Assembly (NCBI GenBank): GCA_913057215.1
Contig: CAJXNQ010000017.1
Coordinates: 1-36,802 of the forward strand
Direction: 5' to 3'
From: an uncultured Gammaproteobacteria bacterium
GTDB taxonomy: Bacteria > Pseudomonadota > Gammaproteobacteria > Pseudomonadales > Litorivicinaceae
Length of the DNA stretch: 36,802 nucleotides
Shown piece by piece: positions 14,490 to 26,892 of this stretch; the first letter of the stretch is position 1, and every line of letters begins with the position of its first letter. The translations under genes and the position numbers were made by a program. The notes beneath the pieces are model-generated. The model worked only from the letters and a program-made list of their open reading frames with translations. It was not told the origin of the DNA and did not search any database.

Positions 14490-16259
14490 ATGACAGCGTT
14501 ACGCAAGTTATCGTTTGATGCAGTCGTGATTGGCGGCGGTGGTGCGGGTATGCGCGCATCCCTGCAAATGGCGCAGTCTGGGTTTAAGACGGCCTGCTTG
14601 ACGAAGGTATTCCCGACACGTTCACACACCGTATCGGCGCAGGGTGGAATTACCTGTGCAATTGCCAGTGCTGATCCAAATGATGACTGGCGTTGGCACA
14701 TGTACGACACGGTCAAAGGGTCTGATTACATCGGTGATCAGGACGCCATTGAATACATGTGCTCAGTCGGGCCGGAAGCGGTGTTTGAACTTGAACACAT
14801 GGGACTGCCATTTTCTCGATTCGAAAACGGACGGATTTATCAACGTCCTTTTGGTGGTCAATCAAAAGACTTCGGCCATGGTGGTCAGGCAGCACGTACC
14901 TGTGCCGCTGCTGACCGGACTGGTCACGCCCTGCTACATACGTTGTTCCAGAATAACGTCAAACACGACACGACATTCCTAAACGAATGGTTTGCCGTCG
15001 ATCTGGTCAGAAACCAAGACGGTGTTGTCGTTGGTGTCATTGCTATTGAGATCGAGACCGGTGAAGTGGTCTTTGTCGAATCGAAAGCAACGGTGCTTGC
15101 CACCGGTGGAGCGGGTCGGATTTATGCATCCACGACCAACGCTCATATCAATACCGGTGATGGCATCGGTATGGCATTGCGCGCTGGGTATCCCATGCAG
15201 GACATGGAAATGTGGCAGTTCCATCCAACCGGCATCTACGGAGCGGGTACCTTGGTCACTGAAGGCTGCCGAGGCGAGGGTGGATATCTCATCAATAAAG
15301 ATGGTGAGCGGTTTATGGAGCGGTATGCCCCCAACGCCAAGGATTTGGCCGGTCGCGACGTGGTTGCACGGTCGATGATGACCGAGATCCTTGAAGGGCG
15401 CGGTTGTGGCGAGCAGGGTGATCATGTCTTCCTGAAGCTTGATCATTTGGGCAAAGACATCTTGCACTCGCGTCTACCCGGAATTACCGAGTTGTCGAAA
15501 ACCTTTGCGCACGTCGACCCAGTCAGTGCGCCGATCCCTGTCGTGCCGACCTGTCATTACATGATGGGTGGCCTTCCAACCAACATTCACGGGCAAGCCA
15601 TTATGCAGGTTGATGGTGAGGACCAAGTGATTCCTGGGCTGTATGCCTGTGGTGAGGCGGCCTGTGTGTCTGTGCATGGTGCCAACCGCCTTGGTGGAAA
15701 TTCATTGTTGGATTTGGTGGTCTTTGGTCGTGCGGCTGGGCTCTTTATCGAGGAGCAACTTCAGCAAGGGATTGAATACCGTGCTGCGTCTGAGGACGAT
15801 GTCGATCGTGCGATGGGTCGGCTGAATGCGCTTGACACCAATGAAAACGGCGAAGATACAGCCACGCTGAAACGTGAGCTCCAAAACTGTATGCAGAACT
15901 ATTTCGGGGTGTTCCGTGATGGCGAATTCATGAAGAAAGGGCGTGATGAGCTGACCGGTCTCGGTGAGCGGATTGCCAATCTGTCGATTACAGACAAGTC
16001 TAAAGCCTTCAATACGGCTCGAATGGAAGCGTTGGAGCTGCAAAATCTATTTGAGGTTGCTGAATCGACTGCGATTTCTGCAGATGAGCGTACAGAGAGC
16101 CGTGGCGCGCATTCACGTCGTGACTTCCCTGTGCGTGATGATGCGACCTGGTTGTGTCACTCGCTGTATGATCCAACGACGAAGTCCCTGTCGAAGCGTG
16201 GTGTGAATTTCACACCGAAGACAGTTGAAACCTTTGAACCGAAAGAACGTACGTATTAA
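14490..16259 (+). CDS. sdhA: Succinate dehydrogenase flavoprotein subunit
   Basis: A 589-residue flavoprotein that oxidises succinate to fumarate. Visible features are the dinucleotide-binding [12 protein letters not shown] (about 12-23), the covalent-FAD histidine H46 in [10 protein letters not shown], the substrate region [18 protein letters not shown], the catalytic arginine region near GRDVVARSM, and [19 protein letters not shown]. The length matches E. coli SdhA (588). It starts three bases after the sdhD stop. Confidence 0.98.
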   Translation: MTALRKLSFDAVVIGGGGAGMRASLQMAQSGFKTACLTKVFPTRSHTVSAQGGITCAIASADPNDDWRWHMYDTVKGSDYIGDQDAIEYMCSVGPEAVFELEHMGLPFSRFENGRIYQRPFGGQSKDFGHGGQAARTCAAADRTGHALLHTLFQNNVKHDTTFLNEWFAVDLVRNQDGVVVGVIAIEIETGEVVFVESKATVLATGGAGRIYASTTNAHINTGDGIGMALRAGYPMQDMEMWQFHPTGIYGAGTLVTEGCRGEGGYLINKDGERFMERYAPNAKDLAGRDVVARSMMTEILEGRGCGEQGDHVFLKLDHLGKDILHSRLPGITELSKTFAHVDPVSAPIPVVPTCHYMMGGLPTNIHGQAIMQVDGEDQVIPGLYACGEAACVSVHGANRLGGNSLLDLVVFGRAAGLFIEEQLQQGIEYRAASEDDVDRAMGRLNALDTNENGEDTATLKRELQNCMQNYFGVFRDGEFMKKGRDELTGLGERIANLSITDKSKAFNTARMEALELQNLFEVAESTAISADERTESRGAHSRRDFPVRDDATWLCHSLYDPTTKSLSKRGVNFTPKTVETFEPKERTY

Positions 16260-16272
16260 GGGAGACGTCACT

Positions 16273-16977
16273 ATGTTAGTCAGTGTGTATCGCTATAACC
16301 CTGAAACGGACCGTGAGCCCTATATGCAAAACGTCGATGTATCACTTCCTGAGGGAAAGGATCTGATGGTTTTGGATGTGCTCAACCTGATCAAGGAAAA
16401 GGATCAATCACTTTCATATCGTCGTTCATGTCGTGAGGGCGTTTGTGGCTCTGACGGTATGAACATGAATGGTAAAAATGGACTGGCCTGTATTACGCCT
16501 GTCAGTGAGGTTGTCAAAAACGGGAAGTTGGTGGTTCGCCCCTTGCCAGGATTGCCTGTGGTGCGTGATCTTGTCGTTGATATGGCTATCTTTTACAAGC
16601 AATATCAGCGAGTTAAGCCATATTTACAGAATTCGAGTCCGGCCAGTGGTCGCGAGCGTCTTCAATCACCTGAAGAACGTGCAAAGTTGGATGGGTTGTA
16701 TGAGTGCATTCTGTGCGCATGCTGCTCAACCAGTTGTCCATCGTTTTGGTGGAATCCTGAAAAGTTTGTTGGCCCTGCCGGCTTGTTGCAGGCCTATCGG
16801 TTCTTGGCGGACAGTCGTGACGAAGCGACCGATGAGCGCTTGAGTGAACTGGACGATCCGTTCAGTGTGTTTCGTTGCCGCGGGATCATGAATTGCGTAT
16901 CGGTGTGTCCGAAAGGGTTAAACCCGACAAAGGCGATTGGCCATATCCGGGATATGTTGTTATCGAGGGCAACCTAA
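16273..16977 (+). CDS. sdhB: Succinate dehydrogenase iron-sulfur subunit
   Basis: A 234-residue subunit that passes electrons from FAD to quinone through three clusters. The [2Fe-2S] ligands are C53, C58, D61 and C73 (CREGVCGSDG, then GLAC), the Asp-containing pattern seen in E. coli. The [4Fe-4S] and [3Fe-4S] sites are CILCACCSTSCP and CRGIMNCVSVCPKGLNP. The ATG at 16273 has GGGAG upstream; a longer ATG at 16225 lies inside sdhA. Two hairpins follow. Confidence 0.97.
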   Translation: MLVSVYRYNPETDREPYMQNVDVSLPEGKDLMVLDVLNLIKEKDQSLSYRRSCREGVCGSDGMNMNGKNGLACITPVSEVVKNGKLVVRPLPGLPVVRDLVVDMAIFYKQYQRVKPYLQNSSPASGRERLQSPEERAKLDGLYECILCACCSTSCPSFWWNPEKFVGPAGLLQAYRFLADSRDEATDERLSELDDPFSVFRCRGIMNCVSVCPKGLNPTKAIGHIRDMLLSRAT

Positions 16978-16993
16978 AGTTGTGGTTGTGCTC

Positions 16994-17051
16994 GTGAGGG
17001 GGCACCCCTCACAATCACGGCATTTCTTGTGATCCAGGAAATGCCGTTTTT
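16994..17051 (+). terminator. Tandem hairpins ending sdhCDAB
   Basis: A perfect 8-bp hairpin (16994-17001 with 17005-17012) is followed by a 9-bp stem (17018-17026 with 17038-17046) that ends in five T's. The second is a standard intrinsic terminator. The 147 bases from here to sucA show no strong promoter. Confidence 0.8.
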
Positions 17052-17198
17052 ACAGGCTGATGTGTGACTCACGCAGCCATAGGTAAGTAAAGGTCGAAAT
17101 GACACTGGCCAGGGCGTATGCCGACATGAATATTTTCGGGTCTCACCACCCGCACAGGCACCATGTTGATGACAGCCCTCGCCTGAGGGAGAACATCA

Positions 17199-20030
17199 AT
17201 GTCTGAAGGCTCAATGGAGCAAAGCCTGAAATCCTCGCATCTTGCTGGAGGAAATCTCACCTATCTCGACGAACTGTTTGAACAGTATCTCGCCGATCCC
17301 AACAGTATCCCAAATCAATGGCGCGACTACTTTGACACCTTGCCGAGGGTTGAAGGTGCTGTAGCGGGGGATCTGTCGCATCAGACCGTGCAAGCGCAAT
17401 TTCTTCTCATGGCTAAAGATCGAAATCGCGCAGTGTCAGCAGGCAGTGCGTCGGTGTCGGCAGATTTCGACCGCAAACAAGTCCAGGTTCAGCGTTTAAT
17501 CAATGCGTACCGAATTCGAGGCCATCAACGAGCCACTCTCGATCCGCTTGGGCTGATGACCCGCAGTCATGTGCCCGATCTTGAGCTACGCTTTCACGAT
17601 CTGAACGAAGCGGACTTAGATACCTCGTTTCAAGTGGGCATGCAGAACTTCAACATGCCAGAAGCCAAGCTGAAGGATATTATCCAGGCACTTGAAAAGA
17701 CCTATTGCGGCAGTATCGGTGCAGAGTACATGCACATTGTTGATACCGAAGAGCGTCTCTGGATACAGAACCGACTCGAGGCAGTGCAGGGCAAACCTAC
17801 ATTCCCAGATGACATTAAAACCCATCTGTTAGAGCGACTCACGGCGGCTGAAGGGCTTGAGAAATATCTTCAGTCACGCTACCCAGGGACGAAGCGGTTT
17901 GGACTCGAGGGTGGTGAGTCTTTAGTGCCCTGTGTGGACGAGTTGATTCAACGGGCGGGCTCACACGGTGCCAAAGAGGTGGTCATCGGCATGGCACACC
18001 GCGGGCGCTTGAATCTTTTGGTGAACACCTTCGGCAAAAACCCGCAAGATTTGTTTGATGAGTTTGATGGGAAAGCGACCTTTGATCACCACGGTGACGT
18101 GAAATATCACCAGGGATTCAGTTCAAATGTCTCAACGCCCGGTGGCGAAGTGCATCTTGCGATGGCGTTCAATCCGTCGCACCTAGAGATCGTTTCACCA
18201 GTGGTCGAAGGCAGTGTCCGTGCGCGACAGGATCGTCGCAGTGATCCATCCGGTGACCGTGTGGTGCCGATCTCGATTCACGGGGATGCTGCATTTGCAG
18301 GCCAGGGTGTGGTGATGGAAACGTTCCAGATGTCACAGACTCGGGCCTACCGCACGGGCGGTACCATTCATCTCATTGTCAACAATCAGGTCGGCTTTAC
18401 CACATCGCGCCAAGAGGATGCGCGCTCGACTGAGTATTGCACAGACGTCGCAAAGATGGTGCAAGCACCGATTTTCCATGTCAATGCGGATGACATCGAG
18501 GCGGTGCATTTCGTGACGCAATTGGCCATGGATTATCGATATGAGTTCAAGAAAGATATCGTCATTGATCTGATCTGTTATCGACGTCGTGGTCATAATG
18601 AGGCCGATGAGCCGAGTGCGACTCAGCCGCTGATGTATGCACAGATCAAGCAGCAAAAGACCACGCGCGCACTCTACGCAGATGCCTTAGTCAGCGCAGG
18701 CATCCTCGATGCCGAAGGCTTGAAAGTCATGGAGAGCCAATACCGCGATGCGCTCGAGGCCGGTGAGCCGGTCGTCAAAACATTGGTGCGCGAACCCGAT
18801 TCGAAACTGTTTGTGGATTGGAATCCCTACCTCGGTCATGAGTGGACTGCCAATGCAGAGACCAGTTTTCCACTGGAGCGTCTCAAGGAGTTGGGGCAGC
18901 AGATCAACACTGCGCCCGAAGGCTTTGTTATGCAAAAACAGGTTGAAAAAACCTATGACGATCGTCGAAAAATGGCGGCCGGCACCCTGCCGTGTAATTG
19001 GGGTTTTGCTGAAACACTGGCCTATGCAACGCTCATCGATCAACAGATTGGGGTCCGATTTACAGGTCAAGATGTGGGTCGCGGGACCTTTTCACACCGC
19101 CAGGCCACGCTGCACGATCAAAAGACAGGCGAAGCCTACACACCCTTACAGCACATTTCTGAAGAGCAACCGCGCTTTGAACTCTTTGATTCGTTGTTAT
19201 CAGAGGAGGCGGTGCTGGCCTTTGAATACGGCTATGCGACCACGGAACCCAGAAAACTGGTGATTTGGGAGGCGCAATTCGGTGATTTTGCCAACGGTGC
19301 GCAGGTTGTAATTGATCAGTTCATTACCTCCGGTGAATTAAAGTGGGGTCGTTTGTGTGGTTTGACGATGTTGCTGCCACATGGGTATGAAGGACAAGGC
19401 CCCGAACACAGTTCAGCACGCCTCGAGCGATTCTTGCAGTTGTGCGCAGAGCACAACGTTCAGGTCTGTGTTCCGTCAACGCCGGCTCAGGTCTTCCACA
19501 TGCTGCGTCGGCAAATCATTCGTCCGCTGCGTAAGCCACTCATTGTGATGAGCCCGAAGTCTTTGCTTCGTAAAAAAGAGGCCGTTTCAACACTTGAAGA
19601 ATTGGCACATGGCAAGTTCCAGACTGTGATTCAGGACACCAGCGACTTGGATCCGAAGGCGGTTAAAAAAGTCGTGCTGTGTTCAGGGAAGGTGTATTAC
19701 GACCTCGAGCAACATCGCCGGGACAGTGGCATCAATGATCGTGCAATTCTTCGCATCGAGCAATTGTACCCCTTCCCAGAAGATGATCTGGTTGAGGCGC
19801 TGAAGCCCTATGAAAATATGGAAGAAATGGTGTGGTGTCAGGAAGAACCCATGAATCAGGGTGCTTGGTTCCAAAGCCAGCATCACATGCTCAATGCCAT
19901 GTGGCGCCATCTCCCGAATAAATTTTTGCGTTATGCAGGTCGGCCGGCTGCAGCCACGCCGGCTGCAGGATATATGGCACTGCATGTGTCACAACAACAG
20001 GCATTGATACAGGATGCATTGGAAGGGTAA
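17199..20030 (+). CDS. sucA: 2-oxoglutarate dehydrogenase E1 component
   Basis: A 943-residue thiamine-diphosphate enzyme that decarboxylates 2-oxoglutarate. The N-terminal E2-docking segment (LTYLDELFEQYLADPNSIP) is present. The ThDP core shows GMAHRGRLNLLVN, HGDAAFAGQGVVMET and IVNNQVGFTT. ThDP/Mg binding and active-site histidines are in the C-terminal half (GQDVGRGTFSHRQATLHDQ, then GYEGQGPEHSSARLERFLQ). Length matches E. coli SucA (933). The ATG has GAGGGAG upstream. It is the first gene of sucAB-lpdA. Confidence 0.98.
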   Translation: MSEGSMEQSLKSSHLAGGNLTYLDELFEQYLADPNSIPNQWRDYFDTLPRVEGAVAGDLSHQTVQAQFLLMAKDRNRAVSAGSASVSADFDRKQVQVQRLINAYRIRGHQRATLDPLGLMTRSHVPDLELRFHDLNEADLDTSFQVGMQNFNMPEAKLKDIIQALEKTYCGSIGAEYMHIVDTEERLWIQNRLEAVQGKPTFPDDIKTHLLERLTAAEGLEKYLQSRYPGTKRFGLEGGESLVPCVDELIQRAGSHGAKEVVIGMAHRGRLNLLVNTFGKNPQDLFDEFDGKATFDHHGDVKYHQGFSSNVSTPGGEVHLAMAFNPSHLEIVSPVVEGSVRARQDRRSDPSGDRVVPISIHGDAAFAGQGVVMETFQMSQTRAYRTGGTIHLIVNNQVGFTTSRQEDARSTEYCTDVAKMVQAPIFHVNADDIEAVHFVTQLAMDYRYEFKKDIVIDLICYRRRGHNEADEPSATQPLMYAQIKQQKTTRALYADALVSAGILDAEGLKVMESQYRDALEAGEPVVKTLVREPDSKLFVDWNPYLGHEWTANAETSFPLERLKELGQQINTAPEGFVMQKQVEKTYDDRRKMAAGTLPCNWGFAETLAYATLIDQQIGVRFTGQDVGRGTFSHRQATLHDQKTGEAYTPLQHISEEQPRFELFDSLLSEEAVLAFEYGYATTEPRKLVIWEAQFGDFANGAQVVIDQFITSGELKWGRLCGLTMLLPHGYEGQGPEHSSARLERFLQLCAEHNVQVCVPSTPAQVFHMLRRQIIRPLRKPLIVMSPKSLLRKKEAVSTLEELAHGKFQTVIQDTSDLDPKAVKKVVLCSGKVYYDLEQHRRDSGINDRAILRIEQLYPFPEDDLVEALKPYENMEEMVWCQEEPMNQGAWFQSQHHMLNAMWRHLPNKFLRYAGRPAAATPAAGYMALHVSQQQALIQDALEG

Positions 20031-20062
20031 CCCTCGCCGTCAGCGAGTATTAAGGAAAGAGA

Positions 20063-21268
20063 ATGGCCATAGAAATTAAAGCTCCGCAGTTTCCAGAATC
20101 TGTTGAAGAAGGGTCTGTCGCGACCTGGCATAAGCAGGTCGGTGATGCGGTCAGTCGGGATGATTTAATCGTTGATATCGAGACCGACAAGACCGTCTTG
20201 GAAGTGGTCGCAACAGAAGACGGTGTTCTGACTGAGATTTTAAAGGCCGAGGGCGATACCGTGCTGTCTCAGGAGCTTGTGGGTCGGATTGAGGCGGGGG
20301 CACAGGCAAGCACAACGCCAGCGAGTCCATCAAAAACGGCCGTGAGCGAATCGACATCAGATGCCTCAATGGCAGCCGCGGTGAATCCGGCCGCGAAAAA
20401 GCTCGCAGACGAGGCAGGCATTGAATTGGCGTCTGTCACCGGCACCGGTAAAGACGGACGCATATTGAAAGAGGATGTGCAGGCAGCGATTGCCAACCGT
20501 GGATCTACACCCAAAGCAGCCAGCCCGAGCACGCCTGCGCCAACACAACCTGCGCTGACTGGTGAGCGCGTTGAAAAGCGGGTCCCCATGACCCGGCTCC
20601 GTGCCACCATTGCGAAACGCCTGCTGGACGCTCAACACAATGCAGCCATGTTGACTACCTTCAATGAGGTCAACATGAAACCGCTGATGGAGCTTCGTAA
20701 ACAGTATAAAGATCTATTTGAAAAGACTCATGGTGGGACTCGTCTTGGCTTTATGGGCTTCTTTGTCAAAGCCGCCGCTGAAGCATTGAAGCGATTCCCT
20801 GCGGTCAATGCGTCCATTGATGGAAACGACATTGTCTACCACGGGTATTACGACATCGGTGTGGCCGTTTCGACCGAGCGCGGACTGGTTGTTCCGGTGC
20901 TCCGCGATTGTGACCGCATGTCGATTGCTGAAGTCGAAGGCGGGATCCGGGACTATGCGGTGGCTGCGAAAGACGGCAAGTTGGCTATCGAAGACATGAC
21001 CGGCGGGACATTCACGATCACCAACGGTGGCGTGTTCGGATCATTGTTGTCGACGCCCATTTTGAATCCGCCGCAAACCGCAATTCTTGGCATGCACAAA
21101 ATTCAGGAGCGGCCCATGGCTGTCAATGGAGAGGTGTGCGTGTTGCCGATGATGTATCTCGCGCTGTCATATGACCATCGTATGATCGATGGAAAAGATG
21201 CCGTTCAGTTCTTAGTTACGATGAAGGACATGCTGGAAGATCCAGCACGGATGTTACTGGATGTATAA
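20063..21268 (+). CDS. sucB: Dihydrolipoyl succinyltransferase (E2 of 2-oxoglutarate dehydrogenase)
   Basis: A 401-residue E2. A single lipoyl domain occupies about residues 1-80 with K43 as the lipoylation site ([11 protein letters not shown]). A Ala/Pro/Thr-rich linker leads to the E1/E3-binding domain (about 108-145, [12 protein letters not shown] to DGRILKEDV). A second linker leads to the catalytic domain, which ends with H372 and D376 (SYDHRMIDG). The start has AAGGAAAG upstream. Confidence 0.97.
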   Translation: MAIEIKAPQFPESVEEGSVATWHKQVGDAVSRDDLIVDIETDKTVLEVVATEDGVLTEILKAEGDTVLSQELVGRIEAGAQASTTPASPSKTAVSESTSDASMAAAVNPAAKKLADEAGIELASVTGTGKDGRILKEDVQAAIANRGSTPKAASPSTPAPTQPALTGERVEKRVPMTRLRATIAKRLLDAQHNAAMLTTFNEVNMKPLMELRKQYKDLFEKTHGGTRLGFMGFFVKAAAEALKRFPAVNASIDGNDIVYHGYYDIGVAVSTERGLVVPVLRDCDRMSIAEVEGGIRDYAVAAKDGKLAIEDMTGGTFTITNGGVFGSLLSTPILNPPQTAILGMHKIQERPMAVNGEVCVLPMMYLALSYDHRMIDGKDAVQFLVTMKDMLEDPARMLLDV

Positions 21269-22717
<1,449 letters not shown>

Positions 22718-22758
22718 TGACTCGGGCGCTCCGAATCAGGGGCGTCTGCTACTCCGTG

Positions 22759-22780
22759 GCCGGCCACAAGCCGGCTTTTT
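22759..22780 (+). terminator. Intrinsic terminator after lpdA
   Basis: A GCCGGC/GCCGGC stem (22759-22764 with 22770-22775) closes a five-base loop and is followed by five T's. It lies 28 bases before sucC, so sucCD expression depends on readthrough or a promoter too close to recognise. Confidence 0.7.
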
Positions 22781-22808
22781 ACTGACCTGACAACAAAGTG
22801 ACATTGAT

Positions 22809-23978
22809 ATGAATCTTCATGAATACCAGGGAAAGGCACTGTTCCGCGAATATGGCCTACCCGTTTCACAGGGTATCGCGTGTGATACCACCGAAGAGGT
22901 ACTGGCTGCTGCCAAGCAAATTGGCGGCGATATGTGGGTGGTGAAAGCCCAAGTGCATGCCGGTGGGCGAGGCAAAGCTGGCGGCGTTCAGTTGGTGAAA
23001 ACAGAGGCAGAGATCCGTGAATTTTGTGATCGACTCATCGGGACACGTCTGGTGACCTACCAAACAGACGCCGATGGACAACCGGTCTCAAAGATTCTCA
23101 TTGAGTCTTGCACAGACATCGCCAGTGAGCTTTACCTCGGTGCCGTGGTTGACCGCTCAAGCCGACGCATCGTGTTTATGGCGTCAACCGAAGGCGGTGT
23201 TGAGATCGAGAAGGTCGCGCATGAAACGCCTGAGAAGATTTTGAAGGCCGCTGTGGATCCATTGGTCGGCGCGCAGCCCTATCAAGCGCGAGAGATCGGT
23301 TTCAAGCTCGGTCTAAACCCAACGCAGCTGAAACAGTTCACACAGATTTTCCTCGGTTTAGCGAAGCTCTTTGAAGAAAAAGATGTCGCCTTGATTGAGG
23401 TGAACCCGCTCGTGATCACCGATGAGGGCAATCTCCATTGCCTGGATGCGAAGGTTGTGATCGATTCAAACGCCATGTATCGACACGCAGACCTGGCGGC
23501 CATGCATGATCCATCACAGGACGATGCGCGCGAAGCCAAAGCCGCGAAATGGGACCTCAACTATGTCGCATTGGATGGCAATATCGGTTGCATGGTCAAT
23601 GGCGCAGGCCTCGCGATGGGGACGATGGACACAGTCAAGATCCATGGTGGGGCGCCTGCAAACTTTTTAGATGTCGGTGGTGGGGCGACCAAAGAGCGTG
23701 TTGCTGAGGCGTTCAAAATCATCCTGTCAGACACTAACGTCAAAGCTGTGTTTGTGAATATCTTCGGTGGAATTGTCCGCTGCGACATGATTGCTGAAGG
23801 CATTATTGGCGCCGTTGAAGAGGTTGGCGTGACGGTGCCGGTGGTGGTTCGATTGGAAGGAAACAACGCCGAAAAAGGCGCTGAAATCTTGAGTCAATCT
23901 GATCTCAATATTATCGCGGGTGAGAGTTTGACTGATGCCGCGCAAAAAGTAGTTGCAGCTGCTGGAGGTGCCGCATGA
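22809..23978 (+). CDS. sucC: Succinate-CoA ligase beta subunit
   Basis: A 389-residue ATP-grasp subunit that binds nucleotide and succinate for the substrate-level phosphorylation step. Signatures include [35 protein letters not shown] (nucleotide-binding loop), [23 protein letters not shown] and [18 protein letters not shown], ending with the [10 protein letters not shown] switch region. Length matches E. coli (388). Its stop overlaps the sucD start (ATGA). Confidence 0.97.
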   Translation: MNLHEYQGKALFREYGLPVSQGIACDTTEEVLAAAKQIGGDMWVVKAQVHAGGRGKAGGVQLVKTEAEIREFCDRLIGTRLVTYQTDADGQPVSKILIESCTDIASELYLGAVVDRSSRRIVFMASTEGGVEIEKVAHETPEKILKAAVDPLVGAQPYQAREIGFKLGLNPTQLKQFTQIFLGLAKLFEEKDVALIEVNPLVITDEGNLHCLDAKVVIDSNAMYRHADLAAMHDPSQDDAREAKAAKWDLNYVALDGNIGCMVNGAGLAMGTMDTVKIHGGAPANFLDVGGGATKERVAEAFKIILSDTNVKAVFVNIFGGIVRCDMIAEGIIGAVEEVGVTVPVVVRLEGNNAEKGAEILSQSDLNIIAGESLTDAAQKVVAAAGGAA

Positions 23979-24847
23979 GTATCCTGATCAATCGTGAGAC
24001 GAAAGTCATCTGCCAAGGTTTCACGGGCAAAAATGGAACTTTCCACTCAGAGCAAGCCATTGCGTACGGCACTCAGATGGTCGGTGGTGTGACTCCAGGT
24101 AAGGGTGGAAGTGAGCACCTCGGTCTTCCTGTTTTTAACACGGTCTCTGATGCGGTATCACAAACTGGAGCTGATGCGTCTGTGATCTATGTTCCCGCAC
24201 CCTTCGTCTTGGATTCCATCATGGAAGCTGTCGACGCCGGTATACAAATCATTGTGTGTATCACCGAGGGCGTGCCAACGCTTGATATGCTGAAAGCAAA
24301 GGTTGCGTGCGATCACGCTGGGATTGTTTTGATCGGCCCGAACTGTCCCGGTGTCATTACTCCTGATGAGTGCAAGATCGGCATCATGCCGGGCCACATT
24401 CATCAAAAAGGAAAGGTTGGGATTGTGTCGCGTTCGGGGACCTTAACCTATGAAGCGGTGAAACAGACCACGGACATGGGATATGGACAGTCGACCTGCG
24501 TTGGTATTGGCGGTGACCCCATTCCAGGCTCTAACTTCATCGACATTTTGGGACGCTTTGAAAAAGACCCAGAAACTGAGGCGATCGTCATGATCGGCGA
24601 GATCGGTGGCACCGCCGAAGAGGAGGCTGCAGACTTTATCAAGGCAGAGGTGTCCAAGCCGGTGGTGAGCTATATCGCGGGCGTGACCGCGCCTGCAGGG
24701 AAGCGAATGGGGCATGCCGGTGCGATTATTTCCGGTGGTAAGGGGACGGCTGCTGAGAAATTTGCGGCACTCGAGGCCGCCGGCGTCACGGTGACTCGAA
24801 ATCTCGCAGAGATCGGTCAGACCCTCAAAAGAGCGACGGGCTGGTAA
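23975..24847 (+). CDS. sucD: Succinate-CoA ligase alpha subunit
   Basis: A 290-residue CoA-binding subunit. CoA-binding [19 protein letters not shown] is near the N-terminus, and the phosphorylated active-site histidine is H247 ([15 protein letters not shown]). [20 protein letters not shown] and [11 protein letters not shown] are also conserved. It is translationally coupled to sucC by a four-base overlap. A double hairpin ends the operon. Confidence 0.98.
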   Translation: MSILINRETKVICQGFTGKNGTFHSEQAIAYGTQMVGGVTPGKGGSEHLGLPVFNTVSDAVSQTGADASVIYVPAPFVLDSIMEAVDAGIQIIVCITEGVPTLDMLKAKVACDHAGIVLIGPNCPGVITPDECKIGIMPGHIHQKGKVGIVSRSGTLTYEAVKQTTDMGYGQSTCVGIGGDPIPGSNFIDILGRFEKDPETEAIVMIGEIGGTAEEEAADFIKAEVSKPVVSYIAGVTAPAGKRMGHAGAIISGGKGTAAEKFAALEAAGVTVTRNLAEIGQTLKRATGW

Positions 24848-24861
24848 GATCTCCCGTGCCC

Positions 24862-24923
24862 TCTGTATGAACTCATACAGAACGCCACGAAGCGCCTTGC
24901 CATCGCTGGTAAGGCGCTTTTTT
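24862..24923 (+). terminator. Double hairpin ending sucCD
   Basis: A small stem (CTGTATG/CATACAG, loop AACT, about 24863-24880) precedes a 13-bp stem with one G-T pair (24890-24902 with 24907-24919) that ends in six T's (24918-24923). The second hairpin is a strong intrinsic terminator. Confidence 0.87.
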
Positions 24924-24926
24924 ATG

Positions 24927-24954
24927 CTTGGAATTGATGCGCTTGACCCCACAT
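24927..24954 (+). promoter_or_regulatory. Heat-shock (sigma-32-like) promoter of htpG
   Basis: CTTGGAA (24927-24933; consensus CTTGAAA) is spaced 13 bp from CCCCACAT (24947-24954; consensus CCCCATNT). Spacing and both boxes fit RpoH promoters, and the downstream gene is a classical RpoH target. The predicted leader is about 38 bases. Confidence 0.72.
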
Positions 24955-24999
24955 AGGCCAACACAATGATCCACTGCAAGGGACTGTGATTAAAGAACT

Positions 25000-26892
25000 A
25001 TGAGCACAAACGAACAAACGCTCGGTTTCCAAACCGAAGTCAAACAACTGCTGCACCTGATGGTGCATTCTCTCTATTCCAATCGAGAAATCTTTTTAAG
25101 GGAACTGACCTCAAACGCAAACGATGCGTGCGACAAACTGCGTTTCCTCGCACTCGACGCTCCAGATCTCATGGAGGGCGATACTGACCTTCAAGTGCGG
25201 ATCTGGATTGATCCAGACACCAAAGAGTTGGTGATTGCCGATAACGGGATTGGGATGACGCGTGATGATGTCATTGAGAATCTGGGCACCATTGCGAAGT
25301 CTGGAACCGCTGAGTTCATCAAGAACCTCTCCGGTGACTCCAAGGCAGATGCCAATTTGATTGGCCAGTTTGGTGTTGGGTTTTACTCAGCCTTTATTGT
25401 CGCAGACAAGGTGTGTGTTCAGACACGTCGTGCTGGAGTGGAGACCAGTGAAGGTGTGGAGTGGGTGTCTGAGGGAGATGGCCAGTACACTATCAAGACC
25501 ATCGAGCGAGCCGAGCGCGGCACTGAGATTCGATTGACCCTCAAAGAGGATGCATCTGAATTCGGCGAAAGTTATCGAATCCGTCATTTGGTCACGAAGT
25601 ATTCAGACCACGTGTCGATCCCTGTGTATCTTAAAAATGATGTTGAAAAAGATGATGATGCGGAGAATACCTCGGAATGGGATCAGGTAAACCAGGCCAC
25701 TGCACTGTGGACGCGGCCTCGGTCTGAAATCACCGATGAGGAATACACCGAATTTTATAAGCATGTCGCACATGACTTTGAAGATCCGATGACCTGGAGT
25801 CATCATAAAGTTGAGGGCAAAACGGACTACACCGGTCTTTTATATCTTCCAAAGCGGGCGCCCTTTGATCTTTGGAATCGCGAAGCACCCCGCGGATTGA
25901 AATTGTACGTGCAACGCGTGTTCATCCTCGACCGTGCCGAAGAGTTTTTGCCGCTGTATTTGCGGTTTATTCGAGGCGTCGTGGACTCGCAAGATCTGAG
26001 TTTGAACGTGTCACGGGAAATTCTGCAGAAAGATGCTCGTGTTGAGGCTATGAAATCCGCGGTTACACGCCGTGCCCTCGACATGCTCGCAAAGCTCGCA
26101 AAGGATGATGCTGACAAGTATCAGTCGTTTTGGGACACCTTTGGCGAGTGTCTGAAAGAGGGCCCTGCCGAGGATCATCAGAATAAAGAGCGCATCATCA
26201 AGCTGTTGCGGTTCGCATCGACACACTCAAGTGACACCAAGCAAACCGTCGGTGTTGAAGACTACATCGGTCGAATGATTGAAGACCAATCGGATATCTA
26301 TTATCTGGTCAGTGAGTCGCATAATAATGCGCTTGGATCACCCTATCTTGAAGCGCTCAAAAAGCGGGGAATCGAGGTGTTGTTGCTGTCTGATCGGATC
26401 GATGAGTGGCTGATGGGGCACTTGGATTCGTACAAAGACCATAAATTTGTGGACATCACCCGCGATGGTCTCGAATTGCCCGGTGAAAGCAAAGACGAAG
26501 AGAAAGAGCAGAAAAAAGAGGCGAAAGCACATAAGGCGTTGTTGAAACGCCTGAAGGATACGCTTGAAGCGCAGGTGGCGGACGTGAAGCCATCGGTGCG
26601 TCTCACGGATTCAGCTGCAGTGTTGGTTCTTGGTGATACGGATCTTGGACCTCAAATGCGCCAGATCATGGAAGCGGCTGGACAGGCCATGCCTGAGACA
26701 AAACCAATTCTTGAAATCAACACCGGTCATGGTTTGGTCAAGCGTTTGGAGAGTGAAGAGGACGACTCTCGATTTGCTGAATTGGCGCGGTTGGTGTTCG
26801 ACCATGCGCAGCTCGGCGCTGAGGGTAAGCTTGACGATGCACCAGGCTATTTACGCCGCGTGAATGCGCTGTTGACCGAGCTTGCCGATTGA
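25000..26892 (+). CDS. htpG: Hsp90-family chaperone HtpG
   Basis: A 630-residue ATP-dependent chaperone of the cytoplasm. The N-terminal GHKL ATPase domain shows FLRELTSNANDACDKLRF, VIADNGIGMTRDDV, GTIAKSGTAEF and GQFGVGFYSAF. The middle domain holds the catalytic arginine in LNVSREILQ, and the C-terminal dimerisation domain ends near LTELAD. Length matches E. coli HtpG (624). The ribosome-binding site is weak (AAAGAA). Its stop overlaps the start of the next gene. Confidence 0.98.
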   Translation: MSTNEQTLGFQTEVKQLLHLMVHSLYSNREIFLRELTSNANDACDKLRFLALDAPDLMEGDTDLQVRIWIDPDTKELVIADNGIGMTRDDVIENLGTIAKSGTAEFIKNLSGDSKADANLIGQFGVGFYSAFIVADKVCVQTRRAGVETSEGVEWVSEGDGQYTIKTIERAERGTEIRLTLKEDASEFGESYRIRHLVTKYSDHVSIPVYLKNDVEKDDDAENTSEWDQVNQATALWTRPRSEITDEEYTEFYKHVAHDFEDPMTWSHHKVEGKTDYTGLLYLPKRAPFDLWNREAPRGLKLYVQRVFILDRAEEFLPLYLRFIRGVVDSQDLSLNVSREILQKDARVEAMKSAVTRRALDMLAKLAKDDADKYQSFWDTFGECLKEGPAEDHQNKERIIKLLRFASTHSSDTKQTVGVEDYIGRMIEDQSDIYYLVSESHNNALGSPYLEALKKRGIEVLLLSDRIDEWLMGHLDSYKDHKFVDITRDGLELPGESKDEEKEQKKEAKAHKALLKRLKDTLEAQVADVKPSVRLTDSAAVLVLGDTDLGPQMRQIMEAAGQAMPETKPILEINTGHGLVKRLESEEDDSRFAELARLVFDHAQLGAEGKLDDAPGYLRRVNALLTELAD

